Shown: positions 26,368 to 34,804 of the stretch, in pieces | How positions within the stretch are numbered: the first letter of the stretch is position 1 | Layout: every line of letters starts with the position of its first letter | Assembly: GCF_003609635.1 (NCBI RefSeq) | Contig: NZ_MCIA01000001.1 | Coordinates: 284,906-348,905, forward strand | Origin: Lacrimispora algidixylanolytica | GTDB taxonomy: Bacteria; Bacillota; Clostridia; Lachnospirales; Lachnospiraceae | DNA: 64,000 nucleotides | Direction: 5' to 3' | Translations under genes and position numbers: made by a program | Notes under the pieces: generated by a model | The model's input: only the letters and a program-made list of their open reading frames with translations | Databases searched by the model: none | What the model was told of the DNA's origin: nothing

Positions 26368-27315
26368 TCATTTTATCTCAAAATAATCCATTCTGGATGT
26401 TTCCTGGAATCCGCAGGATTGATACAAGTTGAGGGCCTTGGAATTCTCTGTGGCAACCTGTAGCATAATTTCCGCAGCTTTTGCCTCCTTGAGTTTTTCT
26501 ATGGATTTTAACAAGATGGCCCGTCCATATCCCTTACTACGGTGTTCCGGCAGTACTCCTAATCCGTAGATTCCTCCGGTGATTCCATTGATTAATTCCA
26601 GCTTGACCTTGCCAATCACTTCATCCTCTATTTGCACCAGATAAACTATATTACCTCGTTTTTCCTCGTCTTCCGGTAGAATGATTCCGTTTTCAACATC
26701 ATCCCCATTCTCTTCATCCGTGTCATCACCAAAATAAATCTGATCTTGTCTGGTTATTTCACTGACATCTTCATTGGTTGCTTTTCTAAAGATAATGTCA
26801 TGGGTCTGCTTCTGAATTTTCTCATAGGCCTCCTGATTCAGATACATCTCAAATTCAGAAGATTGATAAACTGCTCCTGCCCTATCTAAGAATCTCAGGC
26901 CAGAGACAGATTTGTTATCACACAAAGCAAGTATACTACCTGCATTTCTCCCTTTGCATTCGGAAATGGCCAGCTTTAGAAGCTTAGAAAAAATCCCCTG
27001 CCGTCTATAATCAGGGTGCACCATACCGTTAATTTCCATAGCTGCGCCACCAAAGTAGCATATGCCAATATATCCAATCAACTGTTCACCATCAAAGTAC
27101 ATAAAATCATTGATGTTGCGCAAGCATACTTTATCCGTGCTATTTCCTTTATCCGTGCTATTTCCTTTATCCATAAGTTTATAATCAAGTTCAAGCTTAA
27201 AAGCGACTTGATCCTCAAGAACACATAGCATCTCTAGTGCATGAATCAGCTCATATTCCTCTTGGTTCAGGCTGTTTTTAAGTTTGATCCAGGGGTCATT
27301 TATTGTTTTACTCAA
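26368..27315 (-). CDS. Tandem GNAT acetyltransferase with an internal repeat
   Basis: A 315-residue protein with two GNAT domains. Acetyl-CoA loops are VHPDYRRQGIFSKLLKLA (about residue 120) and VLPEHRSKGYGRAILLKSI (about residue 255), the second closer to the R-x-x-G-x-G/A consensus. The C-terminal ATENSKALNLYQSCGF is typical of the fold. At about residues 51-64 the hexapeptide GNSTDK is repeated (KGNSTDKGNSTDKV), encoded by an 18-bp tandem repeat. Substrate unknown. Preceded by AAGGAGGAC. Confidence 0.87.
   Translation of the reverse strand: MSKTINDPWIKLKNSLNQEEYELIHALEMLCVLEDQVAFKLELDYKLMDKGNSTDKGNSTDKVCLRNINDFMYFDGEQLIGYIGICYFGGAAMEINGMVHPDYRRQGIFSKLLKLAISECKGRNAGSILALCDNKSVSGLRFLDRAGAVYQSSEFEMYLNQEAYEKIQKQTHDIIFRKATNEDVSEITRQDQIYFGDDTDEENGDDVENGIILPEDEEKRGNIVYLVQIEDEVIGKVKLELINGITGGIYGLGVLPEHRSKGYGRAILLKSIEKLKEAKAAEIMLQVATENSKALNLYQSCGFQETSRMDYFEIK
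27129..27172. repeat. 18-bp in-frame tandem repeat inside the GNAT gene
   Basis: Units 27129-27146 and 27147-27164 are identical (CTTTATCCGTGCTATTTC), followed by an 8-base partial unit. One unit adds six residues (GNSTDK), so copy number can vary without breaking the frame. Confidence 0.95.
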
Positions 27316-27772
27316 AAGTCCTCCTTATGGAATGTATCAACGTTTTTCATTGGGTATTGCTAATGACTTTTTAAAGCTACCCTCTTATTATACTATCTTA
27401 TCGTGCCTTTGTCATTGTTAATTCTTGTATTTTACACCTATTTCACTCTAGATTCATGTAAAATGCACTTTTTAATAAAATGAATTATCGCAAACGTGAA
27501 TAAAAAACCTATAATCTTATGCTTTTGTATCATAATAATTAGGGACTGTATAAGTCTTATTTTATATGTACATTTGTTGTAAATTAGCGTTTTAAGGCGA
27601 ATGCCACAAAAACCTTTTTTAACACGAAAAGGAGTACCTTTTCACAGTACTCCTTAAAGCTCACACTATTTACCTATATTCCATGCACTATATCGCCTAA
27701 CGTTAAGACAATTATATTCTTATTAAGCCTGAACGTTCCGGTTCTCGTCTAAAAATGTCATCGCATACTAAA
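27316..27772. other. Intergenic region
   Basis: About 455 bp, very AT-rich. It contains the terminator at 27629-27655 and the upstream region of the tandem GNAT gene. Short frames exist but none has a ribosome site or protein-like composition. Confidence 0.6.
27629..27655 (-). terminator. Terminator of the 28-kb two-gene operon
   Basis: AAGGAGTAC and GTACTCCTT form a perfect 9-bp stem with a 9-base loop; TTTT follows on the minus strand. It is 118 bp after the stop at 27773. Confidence 0.75.
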
Positions 27773-27997
27773 TCAATCAATGGAATTTTTTTTCTTATGC
27801 TTTTTAATTTGTGTAGCTACTATACATACCAAAAGACCCAACCCCAATGCCGTATAATCAAACATGCTTTTGTAATCGCCTAAAAAGCTCATAAACTTGA
27901 ATTGAAGATTGACAATTGAAAGTGATAAAGAAACACCTCCTAAAAGGAATACGCAAGCACTTATATTAATCACTTTATCTAACATTGATACGCCCAT
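27773..27997 (-). CDS. Small membrane protein, two predicted segments
   Basis: A 74-residue protein with two hydrophobic segments, ISACVFLLGGVSLSLSIV (about 12-29) and YTALGLGLLVCIVAT (about 48-62), and a very basic tail IKKHKKKNSID that should stay in the cytoplasm. AGGAGG precedes the ATG. It starts 17 bp after the 400-residue unknown gene and is surely co-transcribed with it. Function unknown; a membrane anchor or partner of the upstream protein is a guess. Confidence 0.7.
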   Translation of the reverse strand: MGVSMLDKVINISACVFLLGGVSLSLSIVNLQFKFMSFLGDYKSMFDYTALGLGLLVCIVATQIKKHKKKNSID

Positions 27998-28014
27998 AGT
28001 TACGCCTCCTTTCT

Positions 28015-29214
28015 TTATAGATAGCAGTATTGTGTAAAGAAAGCATTCATAACTTCGCTGGCAAGTTCTATCTTAACTTCAGTTGTACTACCATCTGCCA
28101 AAACCAGTTCCATCGTACTTTCTGTAAATCCTTTTGTTCCGTTGTAATCTGAGATATTATCTAAATCGATACAGCATTCATACTCATCCGCATCTGAAAT
28201 GTATAACTTATCAGCAGTGAGCACTGCTGCTCCTTTCATATTTCCTAAAAAATCCATGGGTACGGCTGCAATCACTTCGTCACCACTAATTCCATACTTA
28301 TTAAGAATACACTCTTTGAGATTTGCCATCTTTTTTTCGTTCATATCTCCATTTAGGTGGAGCTTTTTCAGACGATCAAATTTTTTCAGATGTTCTACAA
28401 TTAACTTGACTTTATTAGTTTGTAGCCATTCAATACTTTCACCCCATAAATTATCCGTCTTCCCGTTCAGATAATTTTTCTTAAATATGTAGCTTAAAAA
28501 GGAATTGGTGATTAATACATTACTTGACCCGTCCCCAGTTAAATGTTTCGCATAACTTGAAACAAAGGCGCAAAATTTATTAAACTGAATTAGTCCTGAT
28601 TTTTCAGCGAAGATTCCGTATCTTCCTGTCTGCATGGACACTAAAGTAGAATCTTGATTGATTGCACATGCTTGAAAGGTCCAATCCAGATTTATCAATG
28701 TTGTCCCGTTCTGCCACACATGGGAAACTTCTTTTAGTACCGGTAGATTTTGTCTTTTTAGATTTGACGTTTCACTTTCTGCTTCAGATAGAAATTCACA
28801 GGCACGAATTTTCTTCAAATTTACTCCAGGGATATGATCCATAAAGAATTCATAAAAATGATCTGAGAAACTTTTTTTCTTTTTAATTCCGTACTGAATT
28901 GGGTATTTTAATGAACCGGGAATCACCTTGAAATGCTGACCAGGAAGTGCCGTTAACCCACTAAATGGTTGAAAGAAATACTGAAGATCACTTCCTTGAC
29001 GCATCGTATAAATCTGAAGATATTCATATTGCGCATTTCCACCTACAAATGAGGTAACAGCCGATCCGAGTGTAGACTTTACCTCATTTACTTCTCGTAG
29101 AATAAGACCTTTTACATCTACTAATTCGATGTTCTGACTTTTGCATTCAGCCGTTATTTGCTCAATTCTTCGCTGATATGCAGTATCCATGCCTTGACTA
29201 AAAATATTTGCCAT
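28015..29214 (-). CDS. Unknown protein with a possible PH-like C-terminal domain
   Basis: A 399-residue soluble protein I do not recognise. It opens with a helical region (AYQRRIEQITAECKSQ) and a beta-rich section around residues 60-110. A middle region follows with KFCAFVSSYAKHLTGDG. The last 100 residues (KYGISGDEVIAAVPMDFLGN, then AAVLTADKLYISD) resemble bacterial pleckstrin-like domains, in which a strand pair L-T-x-x-K-L-Y-I is common. No signal peptide or catalytic motif. The start at 29214 follows AAAGGAAG; six codons upstream are open. It forms an operon with the small membrane protein downstream. Confidence 0.7.
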   Translation of the reverse strand: MANIFSQGMDTAYQRRIEQITAECKSQNIELVDVKGLILREVNEVKSTLGSAVTSFVGGNAQYEYLQIYTMRQGSDLQYFFQPFSGLTALPGQHFKVIPGSLKYPIQYGIKKKKSFSDHFYEFFMDHIPGVNLKKIRACEFLSEAESETSNLKRQNLPVLKEVSHVWQNGTTLINLDWTFQACAINQDSTLVSMQTGRYGIFAEKSGLIQFNKFCAFVSSYAKHLTGDGSSNVLITNSFLSYIFKKNYLNGKTDNLWGESIEWLQTNKVKLIVEHLKKFDRLKKLHLNGDMNEKKMANLKECILNKYGISGDEVIAAVPMDFLGNMKGAAVLTADKLYISDADEYECCIDLDNISDYNGTKGFTESTMELVLADGSTTEVKIELASEVMNAFFTQYCYL

Positions 29215-29355
29215 GTAACACTTCCTTTCCATTCTTGAAAAAATGGTTTTATCTTATTCTGTATATATTGATAAAATATATCAATTTTGGGATAATTAAA
29301 CTTCTTCCTTTAAGGCAAGACATCCTAACCTTTACTAAATCCCACCTGACATAAA

Positions 29356-29613
29356 TCACTTATCTGCAATGTCAAAATAACTTTCCCATGCAGGCTGTTT
29401 ACGCATTAATTCTTTTGCTGCATTATGTGCAACTAAATTATCAAAGCCTTGGGTTTTCATAATAAAAACAGCCATACTCTCTTTTTTCTCTTCAAATGAC
29501 TGCATGGAGCCATCCGGCCTTGCACAATGAATGCAATAATCTTTCGTCTCATCATTTAAAGGATAATCTTCCAGTTTTACAATTGGCATACCGCAAGAAA
29601 TACATGTTTTCAT
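29356..29613 (-). CDS. Putative zinc-ribbon protein
   Basis: An 85-residue protein. CISCGMP at the N-terminus and CIHCARPDG about 22 residues later form two CxxC pairs, expected to bind one zinc ion. The rest, SFEEKKESMAVFIMKTQGFD and the C-terminal AAKELMRKQPAWE, matches the small 'putative zinc ribbon' family common in clostridia, whose role is unknown. Preceded by AGGAGATAAT. Monocistronic by spacing. Confidence 0.85.
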   Translation of the reverse strand: MKTCISCGMPIVKLEDYPLNDETKDYCIHCARPDGSMQSFEEKKESMAVFIMKTQGFDNLVAHNAAKELMRKQPAWESYFDIADK

Positions 29614-29745
29614 AAAATTATCTCCTCTTATTCATTATTTAATAGAATCAGCTATTCCAAACCGATTACCAAGCACAACTGTTTTCCTGTTCTAGATCAC
29701 TTACGAGTAAAAAATATATCATAAGCTTCCGTAATCCTTTTCTTT

Positions 29746-30330
29746 TTAAATTTCCAATAGATTTATAAAGTTACTGACCAGTTCCTTTTTGTACCTATTT
29801 AATACAGAACCATCTGGTGCAAATAGATCTTGGTTGGAAAGATAGTAATGTATAAGACCTAACCAGGTATTGAAAATAAAATGCATAGGTAACATTTTAA
29901 TCTTACCCTTTTTTTGATATGTTTCGATCACTTGGCTTAGGTGAAAGGAAACGGATGATTGAATTGATATATAGACATATTTTGTCTGCTCAGGCAAGGA
30001 ACTGCCTTCAGAAACAAGTCTTTTGTAAAAATCTTGATGTCTAATTAGTACTTCTATATGGGCATACAAAATATCCTCGAGGCTGTTGTTATTCTCTGAC
30101 ATTTCATGTAACTGTTCATTAATATCTATCCCGAATTGTTCCAAAAGACATATTTGAAGATTTTCTACCGTTGGAAAATGGACAAAAATATTCCCATGAG
30201 AAATCTGAGCTTCTTTTGCAATCATATTTGTAGTCGCACTAAACCCCTTTTTCGAATATACTTCATAAGCTGTTTGTAAAATTAGTTTACGAGTAGTTTC
30301 CTTTTGGATTTGCCTTTTGTTTTGTTTCAT
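29746..30330 (-). CDS. TetR family transcriptional regulator
   Basis: A 194-residue regulator. The N-terminal helix-turn-helix is clear: TRKLILQTAYEVYSKKGFSA, then MIAKEAQISHGNIFVHF as the recognition part. The C-terminal ligand domain (about 60-194) is divergent, with no readable ligand. The ATG at 30330 follows GGAGG, and the palindrome GACTCATTGAGTC sits directly upstream, so it probably represses itself. Neighbouring genes on both sides are separate units, so further targets are unknown. Confidence 0.9.
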   Translation of the reverse strand: MKQNKRQIQKETTRKLILQTAYEVYSKKGFSATTNMIAKEAQISHGNIFVHFPTVENLQICLLEQFGIDINEQLHEMSENNNSLEDILYAHIEVLIRHQDFYKRLVSEGSSLPEQTKYVYISIQSSVSFHLSQVIETYQKKGKIKMLPMHFIFNTWLGLIHYYLSNQDLFAPDGSVLNRYKKELVSNFINLLEI

Positions 30331-30342
30331 TCGATAACCTCC

Positions 30343-30355
30343 GACTCATTGAGTC
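30343..30355. promoter_or_regulatory. TetR operator
   Basis: GACTCA-T-TGAGTC is a perfect inverted repeat immediately upstream of the tetR ribosome site, a typical place for an autoregulatory operator. Confidence 0.6.
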
Positions 30356-30413
30356 ATTACTTATTTTACTTAATATGCACAATTATGTCAAGTATCTATT
30401 TTATATGAAAAAT

Positions 30414-30451
30414 CCCCCGCTGTCTGCTAAAAATTTAGCTGACAGTGGGGG
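30414..30451 (-). terminator. Terminator of the broken VOC gene
   Basis: CCCCCGCTGTC pairs with GACAGTGGGGG (one wobble), with inner TAAA/TTTA pairing; T5 follows on the minus strand. Confidence 0.82.
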
Positions 30452-30660
30452 TATGATACGTCAAAACTACTAACTCTAATCATTCTAATGTGTGATACTT
30501 AATAGGAAAAGCAAAGTACATGTGTGTTCATCTCTAATATAACAGTCTTTTGTTGAATCTTAAGCAGATAGAAGGTACAATGATAACAGAGTAACTTATT
30601 ATTTGTTTTAAATGGTCCACGTTCACCTTAGTTTATAAAATACTCTTTCTATAGATATAT

Positions 30661-31121
30661 CTATTTAATGGCTTTTTCTACAAATCCCCTTGGCATGGCA
30701 GTTTTGCTAACTACTTCATCAACGGTTAGTCCTTGTTTATAAAGACGATTTACTACACTTTCCATCGCTTCTCCAATTGAAACCATATGTTTATCAGGAT
30801 CATAGAATGTTATTCCCCTTTGTCCCCAAGGTGCTTCTTGTATTTCATTTATAAATTCGACCTTTAATTGTTTGAGTTCCCTATATATATATCATCTAAT
30901 GCCTCCGATTCAAAATTCAGCTCAACGCTATTAGATCCGTACGAAATGATATGAGAACCTTTCATTTTGTGTGTTTCTTCAAAGTGAGTTTTTAAATGAA
31001 TGGCTAAGCCGCCTTCAAAAGAAACATTTACCCCAAAATCATACATCACTTTTTGCTTTAATACCTTCTCATAGAAATTTTTTGAAAGTTCAAGATCTTC
31101 AATCAGTATAATAGGACCCAT
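30661..31121 (-). pseudogene. VOC (glyoxalase-like) gene with a TA-slippage frameshift
   Basis: The first frame (31121 down) encodes GPIILIEDLELSKNFYEKVL, a VOC beta-alpha unit, and stops after EALDDIYIGNSNN. The second half, ELKQLKVEFINE, then APWGQRGITFYDPDKHM and VSKTAMPRGFVEKAIK, is in another frame, ending at 30661. The break is at the TA tract 30882-30892: removing one TA restores D-D-I-Y-R-E-L-K-Q and a 152-residue protein, the usual length with a second metal-site strand. Either a recent inactivation, a slipping (phase-variable) gene or a read error. Start ATG at 31121 has only a weak ribosome site. Confidence 0.85.
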
Positions 31122-31153
31122 AAATTTTATTTCTTTCCCCCATATCTATTAAG

Positions 31154-31547
31154 TTAATATCCTATACTTACACAGATTACAAATTTAGATGTTCGTATTC
31201 CAGTCTGCGTTTCGCTCATAAACATACCCAATGCCGAGTACGGTTGCATTGGCAACCCAATACATACACCTTTTAGGCTATTTTGATAATCTCGAATCCC
31301 TGGAATTGGATGATCAATCGTTGCTCTGTCCTTCTGGTCTTGTCCAGACATAATATCCAAACACAAAGAGGCATCTAATACGCTACGTGTCAGAGGTCCG
31401 GAATGATCAAGTAGCCATGACATATCAATAATACCGTGCCTGCTAACCCGGCCATAGGTCGGCTTCAATCCAACAACACCGCAACAGGTGGCGGGTATAC
31501 GAATAGAACCACCATTATCTGACCCTGTTGCCAAGCAAGTTTCCGAA
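31154..31547 (-). pseudogene. Amidase signature family fragment
   Basis: About 125 codons from the middle of an amidase. [14 protein letters not shown] is the amidase signature with the catalytic Ser region (GGSIR), followed by [18 protein letters not shown] and the [10 protein letters not shown] segment. Both ends of the roughly 470-residue family are missing: the frame enters directly after the VOC stop codon without a start of its own, and ends in unrelated sequence (FVICVSIGY). It cannot be functional. A 16-bp near-identical sequence flanks it on both sides (31205-31220 and 31548-31563). Confidence 0.85.
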
Positions 31548-31964
31548 CTACATTTCGCTCATACTGCCTATCTCAAGTAAGTTTCCCTCCGGATCGGCAG
31601 CATAAAAGTTACGGATGCCGAAAGGATAGGTTATAGGTTCTCCAGTTGGAAATTGCACGCCCAGCTTCAATAGTCGCACATATTCCGCATCCACATCGGC
31701 AAAACAGGGCAACCAAAGGGCAATTTCAAATGTCTGATTGATTCCTTTTGGAGGAACGTAGCTCTCCCCAATTGCCTGCACAAATGCTTCCCTGCTATAC
31801 ATGAACAAGGATAGTTGGCCGCTTGCTGTTTCAAACCCTGCGAAATCTCCACCATCCCATTGAGTATCAAAGCCCAATGTATCTCTGTAGAATCGAACCA
31901 TACTGTCCATATTGCCAGCATATATGCAGGCGCCTACTCTTACATTTTTTCCGTTCAATGTCAT
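31548..31964 (-). CDS. VOC family (glyoxalase/bleomycin-resistance-like) protein
   Basis: A 138-residue protein that keeps the full two-repeat fold: [24 protein letters not shown] opens repeat one and [21 protein letters not shown] opens repeat two, ending [14 protein letters not shown], where the Glu is the usual metal ligand. This suggests a lyase, dioxygenase or drug-binding protein; no specific role is readable. GAGGAG precedes the ATG. The C-terminus MSEM abuts the amidase fragment and may itself be altered by the junction. Confidence 0.85.
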   Translation of the reverse strand: MTLNGKNVRVGACIYAGNMDSMVRFYRDTLGFDTQWDGGDFAGFETASGQLSLFMYSREAFVQAIGESYVPPKGINQTFEIALWLPCFADVDAEYVRLLKLGVQFPTGEPITYPFGIRNFYAADPEGNLLEIGSMSEM

Positions 31965-32027
31965 CCATCTCCTCTATAATCATATAATTAATTGTTTAGA
32001 ATAACAAAAGTGCTTATATGTCGAAAT

Positions 32028-32447
32028 TCAACCCCTTGCCAAAGCGTTCACTTTCGGTAAATACTCTTTATTATTACGGTCTAACTGCATGCCGTTGACG
32101 TACTTTGCGTTATAAATGCTTGCAACAAGTGATGGAGTTGCAATGCTGTTGCGTAGAAGACTCTTTGGAAGAAGTACATCTTCTTGCGCCGGCTCAACGA
32201 CATAAAGTGTTTCGGTAAGGGCCTCTGCTTCATTGAATATAAAATCCAGATTCAGCTGTCCATCAATTACCTCTAGTTTTTCGGAGGAGCGGCCAAAACG
32301 CTGGTTGTTTGCAACTGCGTTCTGCTCAATGAGGCGTTCCATGTTCTGGTTCAATTGTTCCAATTGATCCTGCATGGATAAAATGATGATCTTCATAGAG
32401 TCTACATTTAAGTGACTCAATTCATCAACAGCATATTTTTTCACCAT
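32028..32447 (-). pseudogene. IS66-type transposase, N-terminal remnant
   Basis: 139 codons. The coiled region DQLEQLNQNMERLIEQN and NNQRFGRSSEKLEV are typical of the IS66 TnpC N-terminus, and ATPSLVASIYNAKYVNGMQL of the part just before the catalytic domain. The zinc-finger section between them is shortened, and the frame ends at PKVNALARG, losing about 350 residues with the DDE domain. A ribosome site (AAGGAGTGG) remains. No TnpA/TnpB partner or terminal repeats were seen, so it is a dead remnant. Confidence 0.85.
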
Positions 32448-32927
32448 TTTTCCACTCCTTTTCTGTCATCTATTATACGATAAATGCAGATAAAAAACGA
32501 ACACAAACATATGTTGCAATGGCCCTTTTGACGGTGCATAACTTCTTAAAAAGTGGCTGGTTTTCTTGGTTCTTCAAACCTTTATCCACTAGAATTAGTT
32601 TTTCTGGTTTTGTAAGCACCATTGTTTCTTGGATAAACCTCCTTTGATTTTTGAAGGTATTATCGCATGGATGCAACTATTTTACACGGTACTAACTATT
32701 TACCGTATACTTATTGCTTGGTTTTTGTGTGACATTAAAAATAAAGCCACAGAGTTTTAACCCTATGGCTAGTATCCACTAAAAAATTTACTTTTATATG
32801 TAAGATAGGTCTACTGTGGTGAATCATTCTTTCTTGACATCAATAAAATCTCCAAACCATGTAGATCTATCTATTATCAGTTATGTAATTTATAAACTCT
32901 TTGGTATAACACCATAACTATTCAGTT
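32448..32927. other. Region between IS66 remnant and exporter gene
   Basis: About 480 bp. It contains an open frame of 67 codons at 32473-32676 (minus) rich in Lys and Leu (KPEKLILVDKGLKNQ) with no ribosome site and no family I know, perhaps insertion-sequence debris. The exporter terminator is at 32736-32770. The rest is AT-rich and silent. Confidence 0.5.
32736..32770 (-). terminator. Terminator of the RiPP exporter gene
   Basis: Minus-strand AGCCATAGGGTT pairs with AACTCTGTGGCT, followed by TTATTTTT, marking the 3' end of the peptide operon. Confidence 0.8.
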
Positions 32928-34709
32928 TTAACCATTAATATCTTTTAACTCTTCATAATACATATCCTTATAAACAGAACAATCTTCCATTAATTTTTCA
33001 TGGCTACCAATTCCCACAATTTCACCACCTTCTAAGACAATTATTTTAGTGGCATTTTTTGCTATTTTCACTCTATGAGTTATATAAATTCCAATTTTAT
33101 CTTTACTTATTTCAAAAAAGCTTTTAAATATTTTCATTTCAGCCATTGCATCTAGTGCCGAACTCGGTTCATCTAGTAAAATAACATCTGCTTTTCTGTA
33201 ATAAGCTCTAGCTAAAGCTATTTTTTGCCATTGTCCTCCTGAAAGCTGACTTCCATTGTCAAACCAATTTCCCAATGTCTTAGTCAGATCATAATAACCA
33301 TTACTTTTTAAGAAATTTACATTTGCTTTATCCAATGCCATATATATATCGTCAGGATTACCTTGCTTGTTGATATCTCCAATTATAATATTCTCTTCTA
33401 GTGACCCTTCAAATTTCAAAAAATCTTGAAATAATACTGAGGTACTTTTTCTATATGATTCAACATTATATTTATTAATATCCTGACCATTGACCAAAAA
33501 GCAACCCCTTGATGTTTTATATAGTCCACATATAATTTTAAATAGTGTGCTCTTGCCTGATCCATTTTTCCCTACAATAGCAATTTGCTCTCCGATGTTG
33601 ATTTTTAAACTAACATTCCTCAAAGCATCTTTAAATTCAGGATAATCATATCCAGCTCCAAATAATTCCAACGAAGAAATTCTTTCAACTTTTAATTTAG
33701 CATCATTGTCTGTCTCTTCTTCTCCGTCAAAATCCTCCAAAAACTCTTTTAGTAATCTGATATACAGATTTGAATTATATATAGTATAAATTCCTGACGC
33801 TAAAGCATTTGTAGATCCTTGAACCATCGTGATTGCATTTAAATATGACATAGCTGTACCAATCATTATAGAACCGATATAAGCAGCATGGATTGCCAAA
33901 ATCATTGTTGCCAGACTAAACACATCTTGGATGAGAGCAATTGATATATTTAGGATGGTTTTAAACTTCTCAATTTGGTTGGATTGGGAGATAAAGATAT
34001 TGCTCAGCTTTATATATTTATTTATAAAGTGATTTTTCAGCCCAAAAGATTTTATCTCTTTAAACGCCGTGTCATGAGTTAAAAGATACGAATAATACCA
34101 TGATTCTCTTTCCTTATCACTTCTTTTGTATTTCATAATAAATTCTTTATTTCCTATGAATATCTCACCTAAAAACATTAAAATAGAGATAATAAGCAAA
34201 ATAATTTCTATCCACACATTCCAAGAAATTATTATTATAGAAGCTAATACGGCAGATACTCCATTAGAAAATATATTCATTATAGCCTGTAAAGTTTGAT
34301 ACGGCTTCGTAGCTATATCCTGCTCTAGTCGTGCTATTATATCATACGTCTCTGTTCTTTCAAGCGTTTCCAAGGATAGTTTTGAACATTTCTCAATAAT
34401 AATTTTATTAATCCCATACTGCAATATGATATTCAGTTTGCCTAATATATATCCATTTATATTTTGCAATATAGTTCCAATACTAGATATTACAAAATAT
34501 ATAATTATTAATTGTAATAAAATACCGAATGGTTTTTTAAGTAATTGGATCTCATTAATAATTCTTTGGCTTAATAAAAGAGTGGCAATAGGGAACCCCC
34601 CATTTATGATGGACAGTATGACAGAAAAAGCAAAAATCTTTTTATTTATTTTACAAAGCAACCGTATCGTGTATATAAATAATTTTATATTGCTTTTAAA
34701 TTTATTCAT
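32928..34709 (-). CDS. ABC exporter of the Cys-rich peptide locus
   Basis: A 593-residue half-transporter: about six membrane segments in residues 1-310, then an ATPase with Walker A GKNGSGKST, Q-loop, signature LSGGQWQKIALARAYY, Walker B ADVILLDEPSSALD and the H-loop YITHRV. It has no N-terminal C39 peptidase domain, so it would not cut the leader itself. It follows the precursor gene on the same strand, 95 bp away behind a hairpin, and most likely exports the modified peptide (as a homodimer). High AT content matches its neighbours. Confidence 0.88.
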   Translation of the reverse strand: MNKFKSNIKLFIYTIRLLCKINKKIFAFSVILSIINGGFPIATLLLSQRIINEIQLLKKPFGILLQLIIIYFVISSIGTILQNINGYILGKLNIILQYGINKIIIEKCSKLSLETLERTETYDIIARLEQDIATKPYQTLQAIMNIFSNGVSAVLASIIIISWNVWIEIILLIISILMFLGEIFIGNKEFIMKYKRSDKERESWYYSYLLTHDTAFKEIKSFGLKNHFINKYIKLSNIFISQSNQIEKFKTILNISIALIQDVFSLATMILAIHAAYIGSIMIGTAMSYLNAITMVQGSTNALASGIYTIYNSNLYIRLLKEFLEDFDGEEETDNDAKLKVERISSLELFGAGYDYPEFKDALRNVSLKINIGEQIAIVGKNGSGKSTLFKIICGLYKTSRGCFLVNGQDINKYNVESYRKSTSVLFQDFLKFEGSLEENIIIGDINKQGNPDDIYMALDKANVNFLKSNGYYDLTKTLGNWFDNGSQLSGGQWQKIALARAYYRKADVILLDEPSSALDAMAEMKIFKSFFEISKDKIGIYITHRVKIAKNATKIIVLEGGEIVGIGSHEKLMEDCSVYKDMYYEELKDING

Positions 34710-34744
34710 TATATTCCTCAGATATTATTTAGATAATTTAGCTA

Positions 34745-34783
34745 GAAAAGAGGTAGCATCTGAGAATTATTCCCAGATGCTAC
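34745..34783 (-). terminator. Partial terminator between precursor and exporter
   Basis: GTAGCATCTG and CAGATGCTAC with inner GGGAA/TTCTC pairing form a stem of about 15 bp 22 bp after the precursor stop, followed by CTCTTTTCT. Its place suggests that most transcripts end here, giving more precursor than exporter. Confidence 0.75.
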
Positions 34784-34804
34784 TGTCTTTCACCGGCAAG
34801 TTGA

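Larger units (their letters stand above)
30331..30660. other. Intergenic region upstream of tetR
   Basis: 330 bp with the tetR operator (30343-30355), the terminator of the broken VOC gene (30414-30451) and about 200 bp with no visible signal. Confidence 0.6.

Noticed and set aside
32473-32676. A 67-codon minus-strand frame after the IS66 remnant
   Set aside because: No ribosome site, no known family and an odd C-terminus; noted only as possible insertion-sequence debris.
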